From the NCBI RefSeq assembly GCF_030272615.1, contig NC_081406.1:240116422-240180421 (forward strand): a stretch of 64,000 nucleotides of DNA, written 5' to 3'. The position numbers were made by a program, and so were the translations under genes. The stretch is from Cryptomeria japonica (taxonomy: Eukaryota > Streptophyta > Pinopsida > Cupressales > Cupressaceae). Below the pieces are notes generated by a model that saw only the letters and a list, made by a program, of their open reading frames with translations, did no database searches and was not told the DNA's origin. This document shows positions 47,004 through 58,924 of this stretch, piece after piece (positions within the stretch are counted from its first letter, which is position 1; each line of letters opens with the position of its first letter).

Positions 47004-50000
47004 ATGGCTTCCACATCTCATACTAGCTCTAGTGCATCTGTCGATTCAGTAAACTTCATTCAACGCAAGTCCAAATACAATGCCCTATCACAAGTTCGTG
47101 CTGGAGTAATGGTGGAAGAAGGCATTTTTGATTATATAGATTATAAGATTGAAGACCTAGGGTCTCTTGCAATTCACTCACAGCTAGGTCTATTCTGTGG
47201 GAAGGATAAAAAAATCAAACCGGAGTATAGCATCCTAGAGAAGAAGAAGCTTCATAATGTGGTTTACTTCCTAGAGGATTTCACAGATGACCATATTAGA
47301 ATCATCCTAAGTAGAGTTCATGGTGACAAAATGTATCTTGAGAGAACACATGATATCACACCACAAGCTATTCATGCCATCACCGGTTTCTGCAACGTCG
47401 GTGAAGTGCCAGCCCTGAGGAAGATCATCAAGACTGAAATGACCAAGCTCACTGGTTTAGTGAGCAACTCACAAGGAATGACTATCAATTCCATTAAGGA
47501 TGACCTTGTCAAATATGTGTGCATGGTAATAGGATACCGAACGTTCCATGCCTGCAGAATTAACTCTGTATCTGCTGCAGCGGTAAATGCCGCTTACTGG
47601 ATGATCAAGGAAGATGCATCGTTTGATCTGTGCACTGGTATGCAAAGACAACTCCTACTGAATCTTAAATCAATCAAACAGGATAATGCATTGAAATTCA
47701 AGTTTGGACAACTACTAGTTGGATTATTCTTTTACTTCCAAGGTTACTTCCTAGGAGTGGGAGATATTCAGTGGTTTGTGGACCAACCGGTTACCAAGGA
47801 AATCAAAGAAAGCTTGCAAGCAGTTGGAATTGGCTACCCTGAAGTCCTGAACAAGTACTTTGATGAGTTCAGAAGAAAGATGAGCCTAAGGATGAGGATA
47901 TCCAGTGACATAGTCAAGAAATATGAAGAGGACATCGGTTTTATCATCAAAGTGGATGAATGCATAATGGAGGCCATTGAGCCTAGATAGGAAGAAGTGG
48001 AGCCTATGGGCTATGAGGTGATGTATGATATGTTGGATGGGTATGCCTCTACCCTTATTGCCTCACCTCTTAACCCGAAGAAGAAAAGAACCAGCACCTA
48101 TCTTGAAAGGGTTACACTGGTTATAGAACCATTAGCAAAGAAAGGAAAGGCAGTGCCTTCAGCATCGACACTGGTTACTATAGCCAATCCTAAAGTGACC
48201 AAGAGGTCACTAGCTAAGAAGAAATTGGAATCGGCACCTGTCAAAGTATTCGAGAGGAAGAGGAAGACAAAAACAAATTCACTGGACTCAGAAGAAACTG
48301 TGTCTGAGGAAAAGCCCAAGAAGATGAGACAAACAAGGAAAAAGACAAAGAATGAACCGACATCATCTGCATCGGTAAATATTGATATTTCTTCCTACAA
48401 ACCTTTGACACATTGTCAAAGAACAATTAAAAATATTAGGAGAAAATTGTTAAATGATTTGGTAGATCATTTTGATGAATTTAATGATGAAGAAAAGGAA
48501 CAAGTAGAGCAAGAAATTATAAAGTATTTATGTGTTAATGACTGGTTGCCTTCAGAAATTAGATCTGAGACACCGGATTCTTTGTATAAGTCCTTAGACA
48601 ATAAATGGTGCATTGCCATAAAGAAGGAACATGAAATCAGGGAGAAAGTTTTTGCTCAACACTTTCCCGACCTATCCAATTCAGAGCTGTTTGATGTTAT
48701 CAATCAAAATAAAGGACTCTTCTTCACTATAAGAAGAAGACTCTGGTTATTGGAAGGAAGAATTGATGATGTCAAAAAGGACACTCATCTGCATATGACA
48801 ACTATGGTTCACACGCACAAAGTGCTTCAAGCCAACAAGAAGGTTGGGCAAGAACCGACAATATCAAAGCCGAATGAAGTGTTTGATGATGAAAGAAATA
48901 TGGTTGTTGAACCTATAGACACTATTGATGTCGATGCTCTAGATGTAGAGGATGTTGCTTAGGGCACACCATCTAAAGCAATAGGATAGGAGAAGCAGGT
49001 TGAATAGGTTGAAAAGCAAGCAGAGGACAAACAGGAGGAAGCAAAGAAACAGGCGGAGAAGAAGAAAAAGGAAGAAGATGAAGAAAACCAGAAAGAGGAG
49101 GAAAAGTGAAAAGAGGATGAGAAGAAAAGAAAAGAAGAGGAAGGAGAGAAAAAGAAACAAGAAGATGCAAAGAAGAAGAAAGAAGAAGAGGATAAGGAAG
49201 AGGAGAAGAGAAAGGAAGCAGAAAAGAAGAAGGAAGAGGAAGAAAAGGAAGAGGAGAAGCAGAGAAGAAGAAGGAAGAGGAAGAAAAGGAAGAGGAGAAG
49301 TGGAAGGAAGTAGAAAAGAAGAAGGAAGAGGAAGAAAAGGAAGAGGAGAAGTGGAAGGAAGCAGAGAAGAAGAAGGAAGAGGAAGAAAAGGAAGAGGAGA
49401 AGCGGAAGGAAACAGAGAACAAGAAGGAAGAGGAAGAAAAGGAAGAGGAGAAGCGAAAGGAAGCAGAGAAGAAGAAGGCAGAGGAGGATAAGGAAGAGGA
49501 AAAGAGAAAAGAAGCGAAGAAGAAGAAAGCAGAGGAGGACAAGGAAGTAGAAGCAGCAAAGAGCATGCAGATGGAGACTCCAAAGGCAACCGATAGTCAA
49601 GCCAAACCGGATGACCTCACCAGTCCTATTGACCTCCAGTCTGCAAGTGAAATGGAGCTACTACAGAGCATCAAGGTTTCTCAAAAACACCTTGAAGTGA
49701 TACAGAGGAAAAAGAAGAAATATGTGATCGAAGCTGCGGTGGACACTCTTATCGGTTTGATACCCAGTACAAACCTGCCCAATACTAATTCATCACTGGC
49801 TCAATTGAAGCTCCTATGTATAGTAGTGGATGATTAGGTGCAGAGCCTAGAAGAGGTAGCAGAGGAAAATGCCAAGAAAGAGCATCAAAAAGCTCTGAAT
49901 ATTACTCTGGTGAAGAAGCTAAATGAGCTCTGGTCCGATCTACAAAAAGCTCAAAAGGATATAAGGAATGCTTTGGATGAGGGGAATCTACTACTCAATA

Positions 50001-50437
50001 AGATCTGCCAACCCCATCCCTTCTGTGATGATGTGCTTGCACAGAAGCAAAAGCTACAATCAGACTTGCAGTTATACATGAGCACCTTCAAGCCGCCATA
50101 TGACTCCTTTACAACTTATGGCCAAACTGTTCATCGATTTCATATCCATTCTATAAGAATAGAGCTTGAGATCAGCACCCAGTCACAAGATTTGCAGGAA
50201 CTGCAACTGGTTCTACTCCCACACCTACAAATAATTTAGAAGTGCTATCTCAATCTAGATGCCTTAACGGTGACTCAAGAGATGAGCACAATAGATGCCA
50301 TGGAAGAGCAGGTCTCCCAGATGCAGACAGAGAAAGAAGTAGCCACCTCCCTACTTGAGTCCTGGTCTTTATCTATGAAACAATTTTTGCAGGACTTTAA
50401 ATCAGTTTTTGACAAGTTTTATTCCTTTTTGTCATAA
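47004..50437 (+). pseudogene. E6 long ORF: unrecognised protein in the pol position
   Basis: The start is the ATG at 47004, with A at -3 and G at +4. The first 330 residues look globular: VEEGIFDYIDYKIEDLG, DDHIRIILSRVHGDKMYLE, ITGFCNVGE, AAYWMIKEDASFDLC, FKFGQLLVGLFFYFQ. A Lys/Arg-rich basic segment follows, then a second globular segment (NDEEKEQVEQEIIKYLCVND, PDSLYKSLDNKW), a K/E-rich 17-residue repeat and a helical C-terminal part to TAA at 50435. Stops at 47988, 48960, 49835 and 50237 and one frame change near 49257 show decay. Globular segments match the E8 ORF in order, so the protein is conserved between diverged elements. No RT, integrase or protease motif is present. It faintly resembles plant transposon-associated proteins, but I cannot name a family. 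Confidence 0.75.
49060..49560 (+). repeat. 51-bp tandem repeat coding for K/E-rich 17-residue units
   Basis: Five to six units of the form KRKEAEKKKEEEEKEEE, most copies differing by one or two residues. It is highly purine-biased on the plus strand. A 1-nt loss near 49257 shifts the frame, and such repeats are prone to slippage. It would form a single long charged helix. Confidence 0.8.
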
Positions 50438-50710
50438 ACTCTTATTATTGTAATACCAAATGAAAACAGGGGTTGTTTAGATGAACTTTGTCATTGTTGA
50501 CAAAGGGGGAGAAGTAATCTGGTATTTAAAATTTTGATGTATGCTTAGAATATCTTAATGTCTATCTCTGTATGCAAATAGTTATACATTGTATTGTCAG
50601 CTAAAGGGGTAGTGTATATGCTTAGGGGGAGCAATTTTGCTTATGGCATGAGTTTGTTGTAAAACACTTAGAAGTCAATTTTTTTTTTCCTAAGTGTTGC
50701 CATCAATGCC

Positions 50711-50722
50711 AAAGGGGGAGAT
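50711..50722 (+). other. E6 polypurine tract
   Basis: AAAGGGGGAGAT directly before the 3' LTR start at 50723. Confidence 0.93.
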
Positions 50723-51869
50723 TGTTGGCATTTTTGATGATTATGTTGTGATTGTCATTGATGGACACACACTTGCATTAAGTTCACTTATTATATGTAT
50801 GAGTTAAAGCTCAATCGGAATTCGTTGCAACCGGTATGTTGTATTATAGTCTTTATACTATCGGTGTTTTGCAAAATGTGCTTACTGGTTTGAAGCGGTA
50901 TGTCGACCCCAAGTGGTTCGTGGATCTCAAGCGGTACGAGGGATCAAAGTGGCAAAACACATATTTTCCAGTCTTCATTTTTGTGAAACCGGCAACTGGT
51001 ATTTTGTGTAAATCGGTAATACTGTGATGAGTTACCAACTGACATTTTGTGATGAGTTACCATCCACCGATTGTTTGACGGTGCCGACACTCTAGTGGTG
51101 CTTTTTGTGTCGTGTTACCGAGTATGTCCAGATTCATTGAACCTAGGAAATTGGATTGTAAACCTATTGGACCGACATGGAATCAGATTCCTTTATAAGG
51201 ACATCATGTCTAGGGTTTTAGGTTGTTGCTAGGGTTTAAGGTGGTTGATGAGATTTTGGAAGTATGAGATTAACCAAGAAGATCAAGTTTGTGAGCTGTA
51301 ACTAAGTACGAGTTACTGAAGACTGAAGTAATGCTGAAATGCATTAGCTATGAGCCATAGTGGATCTAACCAAGCAATCTGTGCTATTTGCTAGATCATT
51401 CACTTGTTGATTACTCACATCTTTGACAAGTCTGAAGCCCTTAACCGGGTAGGCTCAGAGTAGCCTTTGTAAAATCCTCTAACAAGGTGGTTCACATCTG
51501 TGGATCTAAAATCCTCTAGCAAGGTAGTCTTTGATCAGACTTATCTCCTAATAGAGATTGAGATTCCTAACATGATCTGTTCTGGTAAAGAACATTGTAT
51601 GACCTTAACCGGTCTGGTTCCTATTTTGTAGATAGTTACTTGTGAGTTTCATCTCACCGTGGTTTTTCCCATTTGGGTTTCCACATCAAATATCTTGTGT
51701 TATGGTGTTATTGCTCATGTGGGTCAATGTCTTATTTGCATTTTGGTTTGCATGTGTGTTAACTGGTTTCTCTGTTAAACTGTTTTACTGGTTTATCACT
51801 AGACTGTTTAAGTGTTTGAATACAGTGTTTTTCGGTATACTAATTCACCCCCCCTCTTAATATTCATCA
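50723..51869 (+). repeat. E6 3' LTR
   Basis: Same 1147-bp length as 44086-45232, ends TATTCATCA, and is followed by ATGCT at 51870-51874 and the rest of the E2 LTR. Confidence 0.95.
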
Positions 51870-51874
51870 ATGCT

Positions 51875-52400
51875 AGTCAACTGGGCATGAAATATTAATT
51901 TTCAAAGCGGCCGTCAAACTGCTATTTGACAATGTTGAGTTGCAGAACTGAACTTTTTGCAAACATAATGGGCTTGGGAAACTGATCAAACATATTCATG
52001 GGATTTAACCACTTGGCATGGGGAATCAAAAAACTACAGGGAATCATGTGAAACTCTTTGTTTAGCTTGAAAATCAACTCGCACAAAGATAAATGGTCTC
52101 AAACATGGCTACTCAGCAAAATGCAGAAAGGTGCAAAATATAGACCTAACCTCAGGACCTGCAAAGGAGACTTTACAAATGCATCATAATTGATCATGGG
52201 AGGTTGCAAATAGGTATGTGGCATCTATATAAGGTGTATAACAATATTCCAAGAGGATTTTGCATGAAACTTAATTGGTGCAAAATGGCAAGCTCTCAAA
52301 CCGAGAAACTTAGGTTTACCACAAGGTCAAAACTAAGCGCAATTTGACAATTTTTTACATGGGACACCAAAAATCAGGCATGAATTTTTGAGTCCCAACA
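51875..52400 (-). repeat. E2 5' LTR, outer part (copy B)
   Basis: Continues the alignment with copy A from about 5350 to 5878. On the minus strand it starts TGTTGGGACTC at 52400. Confidence 0.7.
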
Positions 52401-53275
52401 CTATGGAGGTGGGGAGTCTACATGGGATTTAGGTTGAGAGTGTGTTGGATAGGCAGTTGGTCTACTTTCCTTCTTGGCTTATTGAGGTGGCTCTCTCTCC
52501 TATTGAGGTGGAGAGATTGTGTGAGGGAGTTTTTTGGCCATTACTATTTGTGTTGTTGGTTCAAAGAGCCTATCCAAACCCTCATGTTTTTATTTGTAGT
52601 AAGTTTTGGGTGGCTTGTTTGTAGCCTTTGTCCTAGATTTTGCCTTCAAGATGTGTTGTTATTATCTGAGCCTTGACTAGTTATAGGAGCCTTGTTAAAA
52701 CCACTCTCTCAGGTTGTGGGAGCCTTGTAAAACCCACTCTCAAGGTTGAGGGATCCTAGAAAAACCCTATGTTTTTTGTTCTTCTCAGGGATAGATTGGA
52801 TGTTGGCATTTTTCAAGGGCCCAATTTGGCTAGCGATTTATTTTGGTTAGGTTCAGGATTTGTTGTGTTGTGTGGCTTGGAGATTATGCTATAGGTTATG
52901 GGAGCCTGCGAAATCCTTTCTTATTGGTTGAGGGTGCCTCAAAAAACCCTCGTTCTCTATTCTTTGAGGTCTAGTGCTTACTAACTTAGACCTTTTGTTG
53001 TGAGTAGCCTAGTTTGCAATGTTTTACTTCTAATGTTTTGCTAGTGTTTGTTTGGTTGTGGTTGCTTTGTTTTTTTGTTTATTTTTTGTGCAGCCTTTGG
53101 GTTTTGGGATCTAGATGCCCGTAAGTCCAGAACATTTTAGGTCCTTTCTGAATCTTGTGGTTCGATCTCGAGTAGTCTAGTCCATTTTTTTATGGCAACT
53201 CTTTGATTGTATGGGTTTCAGGGCCCCATCAAAAACCTATTTTATCCTAATAAAAAACAAATGGGGAAATTATTC
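52401..53275 (+). other. LINE-like 3' end fragment
   Basis: The first 280 bp contain short, shifted open frames with no firm match. The end, near 53190-53270, has the word GGGCCCC followed by CCTAATAAAAAACAAA, which resembles a plant LINE 3' UTR with a polyadenylation-like end. I take it as a 5'-truncated LINE in plus orientation. No target duplication was found. Confidence 0.4.
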
Positions 53276-54499
53276 ACACTAGCAATCTTTCCTAATAAAT
53301 ATAAAAGAAGAGATACCCAAGAAAAGATAACACACTTTAGCCAAATGAAACAACATTGCTTACAATATGAAGTTCTTTAACTAATGTAAAGGATGCACAA
53401 GATGAGCCTTTCCTTGAAAGGCTCAATAAGCTAGAAAGAACAAGAGATCACAATAATATTGTAGCTTAAATGGATATTTTGACAAGGAAAATCAGAGAGC
53501 CCAACTTGGGAAGATAAAGTTATGCCATGTTATTATGTATCCTTATGATATGTGTAAGCAATATTCACATTATTTTCCCCACATGTTCATACCTATGTGA
53601 CCTTTCGGCTTCTCAAAGTGAGGATTGGAAGAGTAAACATGTCTATCTTGGTATTCCATCTTTAATAAATTTAATGTAATATTCATCTTGTAAGATTTGG
53701 CACCAATGTTGGAGGAGGAAAAGTATTGAAGCCAAAATTAGTGTTCTTTTAACTTTTATGTTGGTAATCCAAGGGCTGTGGTCACTTGGAATAATTAGGA
53801 TACTTTTTATACCTTATTTGGTGTTTTTGGAGCTTTTTTTGTTCTTTAAATATATCTTTTTAGATGTAGAAATTAATGAAGAACTATTGAATGTATAGTT
53901 ACTTTGCAAGAACAAGGACAATATGGAGGAATAAGGAGGTTGAACTCACAAGTACACAAGTGATACCATGTTGGACAAAAAGATGAGAATGAAAATAAAT
54001 GTATTTAAATCATATTTATTGTTGATAGTTCATACTTGACCTCAATTCTTGGTGATTTTTTCTTCCACAAAGGTTTCTCCCTGTAAATCCTCTGCTATGT
54101 GATGATATTTATTTTCTTATTTGTGACTCATTGATTCTATCTTATGGTGAATTTACTCATTATTTATTGTTCTTATAAATTTACATAAGATAGTATTACT
54201 AAGCATGATATGCAGGTTAATTTTAGTATCATAAAGAAGAATAATCAAATCATGGTTTTCTACATTAAGGCAACTTAAATTTCATATTTTCACATGTTTT
54301 AGATTTTCATATTGTAGTTATCCAAACCTTGTATCTCATCTTTTTATTGGTTTATAAAATGGAGATCGATCTTCAAAATCTTTGGCATTGAACTTGTATA
54401 TTTCCTAACATGGAAGTTACTAGTAGTGGTAAAACTAGTGAAGCTAGAAAAAAAATAAAGATGCTTGAGATAGACCACGTAACATTACAAGATAAGGGT
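53276..54499. other. AT-rich stretch with no recognised feature
   Basis: No open frame, terminal motif or repeat matching the other elements was seen on either strand. Confidence 0.5.
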
Positions 54500-55691
54500 A
54501 AGGGAAAAAAATATATTTTTGATTAGGAAAAAAGTGGGTTTTACAGGGACCCAAAACCACCATGTAATAGACAAAAATAAACAGTCCAAGTTCACCAACA
54601 TAGAAACATTGTCAAACAGACAAAAAGACATCAGACCAGACAAAAAGACAACAATAACTAAAATCGGAAAAAAATTAACCTAAAGAGTTATTAGTCTTAG
54701 CTATCTCAATCTCCAGATTGTTCATCTCTTGAGCCAATCTTTCAGGTCCTGAAGCTCCTAGTTAGAGGACTCCACCTTTCTTTTTAGATTGCCTCTGGTT
54801 CTCTTGGACGTGCAAGAATCCTCTTTCTAGTCCTTTTCTCTGTCAGAAATCAAGGTCCACTATCAGGGTGTCATGCTGGAATTTTTTTAGTTTATCCACC
54901 ATCATATTCATCATAGCAACATAATTTTTGATGATCTTGTGACTCTGTTTCATTATTGCATTCAAGGAAACCTTGATTTTTCTCACTTCCCCCTCAAGCT
55001 ACAAGGTTTCCTTCTCATTTTCTTTTTTCATTTTGTCAATAAGTTCCACTGATCTTTGTAGACACTCCACCATGGATAGATTTTCTTCCTCTATCTAGGT
55101 TGCCCCTACAGTCTTCTAGGGTTGCAGTTTATCTACCAAATCCAGTTTACTAGCAGCTACCCTATTCTTTAGGTTAATGTCTTTGATTTCATGAAAGGTC
55201 CATTTGAAAACCCTAAAAGGTCCAGTGCACTATTCCTTGTCCAATTTAAAGTAGTGATCATTCAGTTTGAGGTTTTTTGGAAATTTTGGCCTATTCTCTC
55301 TATCAGTAGCAGGCTGGGAGGAAAGGGAATATTAAGGGGAACAAGAAGTGTTAGAAGGGTTACCCAACAAATCCTTAGAGTAAGACACCAATTTTTTTTC
55401 GAAGAGGATTTCAATTTCTTTTTAGCCATGGAGAGGGTTTTCACAGAGGATTCTGCTTTACCTGAAGGCCTGCTCAATGGGGATTTTTTAGGTGTCTTTT
55501 TAGGAGGAGGAGAAATTTCCTCTTCCCAGTCTAAATCCTCATCTGAATTTCCCTCAAACAAACTGGTTCAGTATCATACCCATCAAAGTCCGGGGGTAAA
55601 ATGGGATTGAAAGGAGCATGCAGACTAGCAAAGTTCTCATGAATGAGCTGGATAAGACTGACATGCAAGTCAGGGGCACTCCTAGGACTTT
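54500..55691 (-). pseudogene. Minus-strand ORF remnant with LINE-like 3' end, interrupted by E8
   Basis: On the minus strand the frame enters from 63773 and continues at 55686 (SPRSAPDLHVSLIQLIHENF, then FNPILPPDFDGYD). It breaks into several frames, including an acidic WEEEISPPPKK segment and a basic, helical tail. Near 54500-54560 it ends in GGGTCCCTGTAAAACCCA followed by an A/T-rich run, like the 3' end at 53270 but in the opposite direction. Removing E8 and one ACTTT/AATTT copy keeps the reading frame across the junction. The upstream piece contains FTRVYGYDFILLNHFQ and FPHYLLCSLKHC. Protein unidentified; a distant link to the E6/E8 long ORF is possible. Confidence 0.5.
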
Positions 55692-57035
55692 TGTTGGAAT
55701 TGAGATGCAGTTTTGTATGACGAGTTAATGATATGGTTGTCATTATTGGCAACATCATCTCTTAAGTCTTCATAATCCATCGGTAGTAAGCAGACTAGGA
55801 TACTAAGGTCAACCGGCTAAGCAGTAAGTAAACAAGATAAGTAGTGAGTAGACCGACAAGTAGTAACTAAATCGACAAGCAATGAGAAAACTGACGAGCA
55901 GTGAGAAGACCAACAAAAGTGAGTAGACCGGCAAGCGGTAAGTAGATCGACATAGCAGAGGTCCATCAGCTAAGCAAAGAACAAACTGGTATTCAGGAGG
56001 AAACCGGCTAGACAGATTTTGATCGATTAATTGAAAGAGTCAGTAATTGACAGACTGGTAACATTTAGTTACATCCAGATAAATTGGGAGGCTTCTCCAG
56101 TCAATCGGTGAACTTATTAGCATGTTCGACTATACTGACAGAGATTCCTACATGATTTTAGAGGCGTAATTTAAGGTGTGACAACAGAATTTTGAAAGGT
56201 ATGTTTTGGAGGGAAAAGTTGGTGACAGACTAAAGGGTCTATAAATACACATATCTCATTCTTGTGATGGTTATTATCAAGGTGAATAAAGGTAATGTGA
56301 AAGTGGACACAGGGGGAGTTTAAGAGATTGCAGAGTAGAATGATAGGGGACCGGTAGAGTGGAAGTTTCATAGAGTGGTGACTCAAGTGACAGAGGACTG
56401 GCTATGTGACATTCAAGGATCAACAAATTGGCAAAAGGCAGAGTTGAAAGTGATTTTTGGAAATTAGAGTTGTGTAGAACAAACACAACCGATGCAGATC
56501 TAGTGTGATTCTTCAGTGTGATCTGATCAAGCTAATGAGTAGCAGTTTTGCAAATCATCCATCTATTGCTTTCTAACAAATGTAACATAAATCCCTTAAC
56601 TAGATAGACTTTAGCAGGTCCCATTGTATAAATCCCTTAACCAAGTAACATCTTTATTGATGTTCTAAGTCCTTTAACTAGGCTACCTTTAATAGGGTAA
56701 AGACACTAACCGACCTTGATCAAAATCCCTTAACCGGGTGACACCTAATAGTGTCTTTGTAATCTCCTAACAGGGATGGCTCTTTATTGGGTGTAATTCA
56801 GAAGAGTACAAACTTTGTGAGTTCCTACTCACACCATGGTTTTCTCCCTATTGGGTTTCCATGAGATAAATCTCTATGTCATTGTGTATCTTTTCATGTA
56901 TGCTTAATCTTCTAGAATACATGTTTATATTGATGAATGGTAAATTAGTTCACACTTAATGTAAAAGTTTAAATTGGTTAAAATCGATAAAGTGTTGATT
57001 TAGCCCTCCCCTCTCAGCACTGGTTGGGACTAACA
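55692..57035 (+). repeat. E8 5' LTR
   Basis: Starts TGTTGGAATTGAG and ends GGGACTAACA. Carries CACCATGGTTTTCTCCC near 56831. Pairs with 62413-63772. Confidence 0.92.
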
Positions 57036-57037
57036 AT

Positions 57038-57050
57038 TGGTATCAGAGCC
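57038..57050 (+). other. E8 primer-binding site (initiator Met tRNA)
   Basis: TGGTATCAGAGCC lies 2 bp after the LTR end. Confidence 0.93.
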
Positions 57051-57093
57051 CAGTTTCTCTGAAGTGAAGCTTGACAACTTGAGGACAAAGATC

Positions 57094-58467
57094 ATGGAAG
57101 AATACCGGTATGAGAAGTAGATTGATGAAGCCAATGAAATCATTTCTTAGATGAAAGAGAGATTGAGAAAATCTCTTGCAAAAAGGAAGGAATTAGCTCA
57201 ACAACTAAAATGAAAGTCATGATATCATAGATCAACTCTTTGAAGAGAGTGGATATGAAGAAGTTGAAGAAGCAGCCTCAGAACTCATGGAAAAGAACAA
57301 GAAGCTAACCGAAGAAGTCACACATCTCAAAAGGGAACTTGAAGGTCAGGCCTTGAGAATGACTGAGATACTGGAAGCCAACAGAAGTGTTGATGAAAGA
57401 AAAAGGGAGGTAAAAGAAGAACTGTCAAAAGCTGAAAGAGCCAGAAGGCTTGGTGAAGATGCCTTGAGATAAAATGATGCAATCATGATTTAGAAAGATG
57501 AAGAAATCCGAGTTCTTACTCAGGAGAATGAATACATACACAAACATCTGAATGACAATGCAGAAGAAAAGGAGAAGATGATGAAAGAGATTGAACAACT
57601 CAAAAGTGAGTTAAAAATCGAGAAGCTGAGAAAGTTCAATGAAATCTTTGAGAAGGTAGATAAACAGTTGAAATCTCAGAGAATAACAAAGGATACAACT
57701 GGTCTTGGTTACCTTGGTTCAGGTCCTATGGAAATAGGAGAATCATCTAAATCAAAAAGGATGAAGGATGATAAAAGAAACCATCTAGAAGCAGAAGGCA
57801 TGAAGTCTTCCGAATTCTCTTGTAATCATTGTGGCAAATCTAGTCATAAGACCAAATACTATAGAAATAAACTGGTTAGTCAAAAGAAGACTTTCACCAT
57901 TGATGGTTATTGCCATAATTGTCATAAGTATGGCCACACTGCTTATGACTGCAGATCTCAATCTAGCGGTATGTTAAATGGAAGAAGGTTAATGGACATT
58001 GCTTCACATGCAACAACTTTGGACACAGATCTGAAGATTGTAGGTTCAAGACAAATGCATCAAGATCATCATTCAAATCGGTCAGTCCTAACAAAAAGAG
58101 TAATCAGTTGAATGGCACCTGTCCCATGTGTGGTAATTTTGGTCATGTTGCAAAAAAATATAGAATAAGAATTGGTCAGAGAAACAATTCAGGATCATGG
58201 AGGATAACTGGTATAGAATGCTTTAACTACCATAAGATCGGTCACTTAGCCAGAGAATGCAAGAGCCGATCCTACAATCAGTCTGTAGACAAGAACCGGT
58301 TTAGCAAGAAGAAAGAGAAAAATGACCTTAAAGGAAAGATGACAACTAAAGAGGTAAGAAATGAAATGAAAAGAACATGGATCAAGAAGGATGAAGGAAA
58401 AGAAGGAGAAGGAAATTCTAAAACCAAGTCATCATCTATCGGTGATGATAGTTCCTCTTCTAACTAG
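57094..58467 (+). pseudogene. gag: E8 gag-like protein: coiled coil and five zinc knuckles
   Basis: The ATG at 57094 lies 43 bp after the primer site. The N-terminal 200 residues are charged and heptad-like, broken by several stops and shifts before 57580. Zinc knuckles follow at 57821-57862 (last Cys changed to Tyr), 57911-57952, 58000-58041 (in a shifted frame), 58120-58161 (last Cys changed to Tyr) and 58219-58260 (second Cys changed to Tyr). The tail is basic and Ser-rich, to TAG at 58465. Layout and residue pattern match the E6 gag. It presumably packages the element RNA. Confidence 0.75.
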
Positions 58468-58924
58468 GCATATCGATGCCCAGGGGGAGCACATATGGTA
58501 AGATTACTTTTGAGTCCCCCTAATAAATACAAGGATATGTTTATCTACATTGTTGTGATGTACAAAAGTTGGTTTAAAAGTTCTTAATTAAAGTATGTCC
58601 TATGAGTTATTTATTTGTGTGTTGATTTCGACAACAAATAATCGGTAAAGTCAAATCGGTGTACTTTAAGTTGTGAGTTTCAAAAAACTGATCGTTGGAT
58701 CATAACACTGATAAATCTCAATGGATAAATAAGAAAATGTTGGCACATTTTCATTTACACTAACTTCTCATGAAACTTTCTTGAGCTCTTGTGCAATCAA
58801 AGGCAATTTGAAACTTGCTAAGCTTTGTTTGTGTGGAAAATTCAAGCAGAGTGATAGAGGTGTTTGGTATTTCATAGGAAAGGGTTTTCAACTACGTCTG
58901 AGAAAAGATTGTTTAAAGGTCATC

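Larger units (their letters stand above)
44086..51869 (+). mobile_element. E6: non-autonomous LTR element with gag plus an unknown long ORF
   Basis: Two LTRs of 1147 bp each (44086-45232 and 50723-51869), a target duplication ATGCA/ATGCT (44081-44085, 51870-51874), an initiator-Met primer site and a polypurine tract frame an internal region of about 5.5 kb. That region encodes a coiled-coil, zinc-knuckle gag and then a long ORF matching no protease, integrase, RT or RNase H I can recognise. The insertion falls in the E2 5' LTR; removing it restores alignment with the other LTR copy. LTRs differ by a few percent by eye. Confidence 0.9.
2145..52400 (-). mobile_element. E2: gag-only, long-LTR Ty3/gypsy-type element (with nested insertions)
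   Basis: Two same-orientation copies of a sequence of about 3.7 kb flank a minus-strand gag frame. Copy A is 2145-5878; copy B is 40899-44085 plus 51875-52400 and is split by E6. Both copies end on the minus strand as TGTTGGGACTC or TGTTAGGACTC, a normal LTR start. Removing E3 and E6 leaves an internal region of about 4.2 kb (40898-37732 and 6889-5879) with gag only and no RT, integrase or protease. That fits a non-autonomous TR-GAG-like element. The copies differ at roughly 8-10 percent of positions by eye. No clear target duplication is seen: 52401-52405 is CTATG and the other flank is overwritten by E1. Confidence 0.7.

Noticed and set aside
49000-49491. Plus-strand Arg/Lys-rich frame of 163 codons
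   Set aside because: Alternative frame of the same repeat; the Glu/Lys frame joins conserved sequence on both sides.
48939-49600. Three overlapping minus-strand frames rich in Ser, Leu and Phe
   Set aside because: Antisense of the K/E repeat of E6; a purine-only repeat leaves all antisense frames open.
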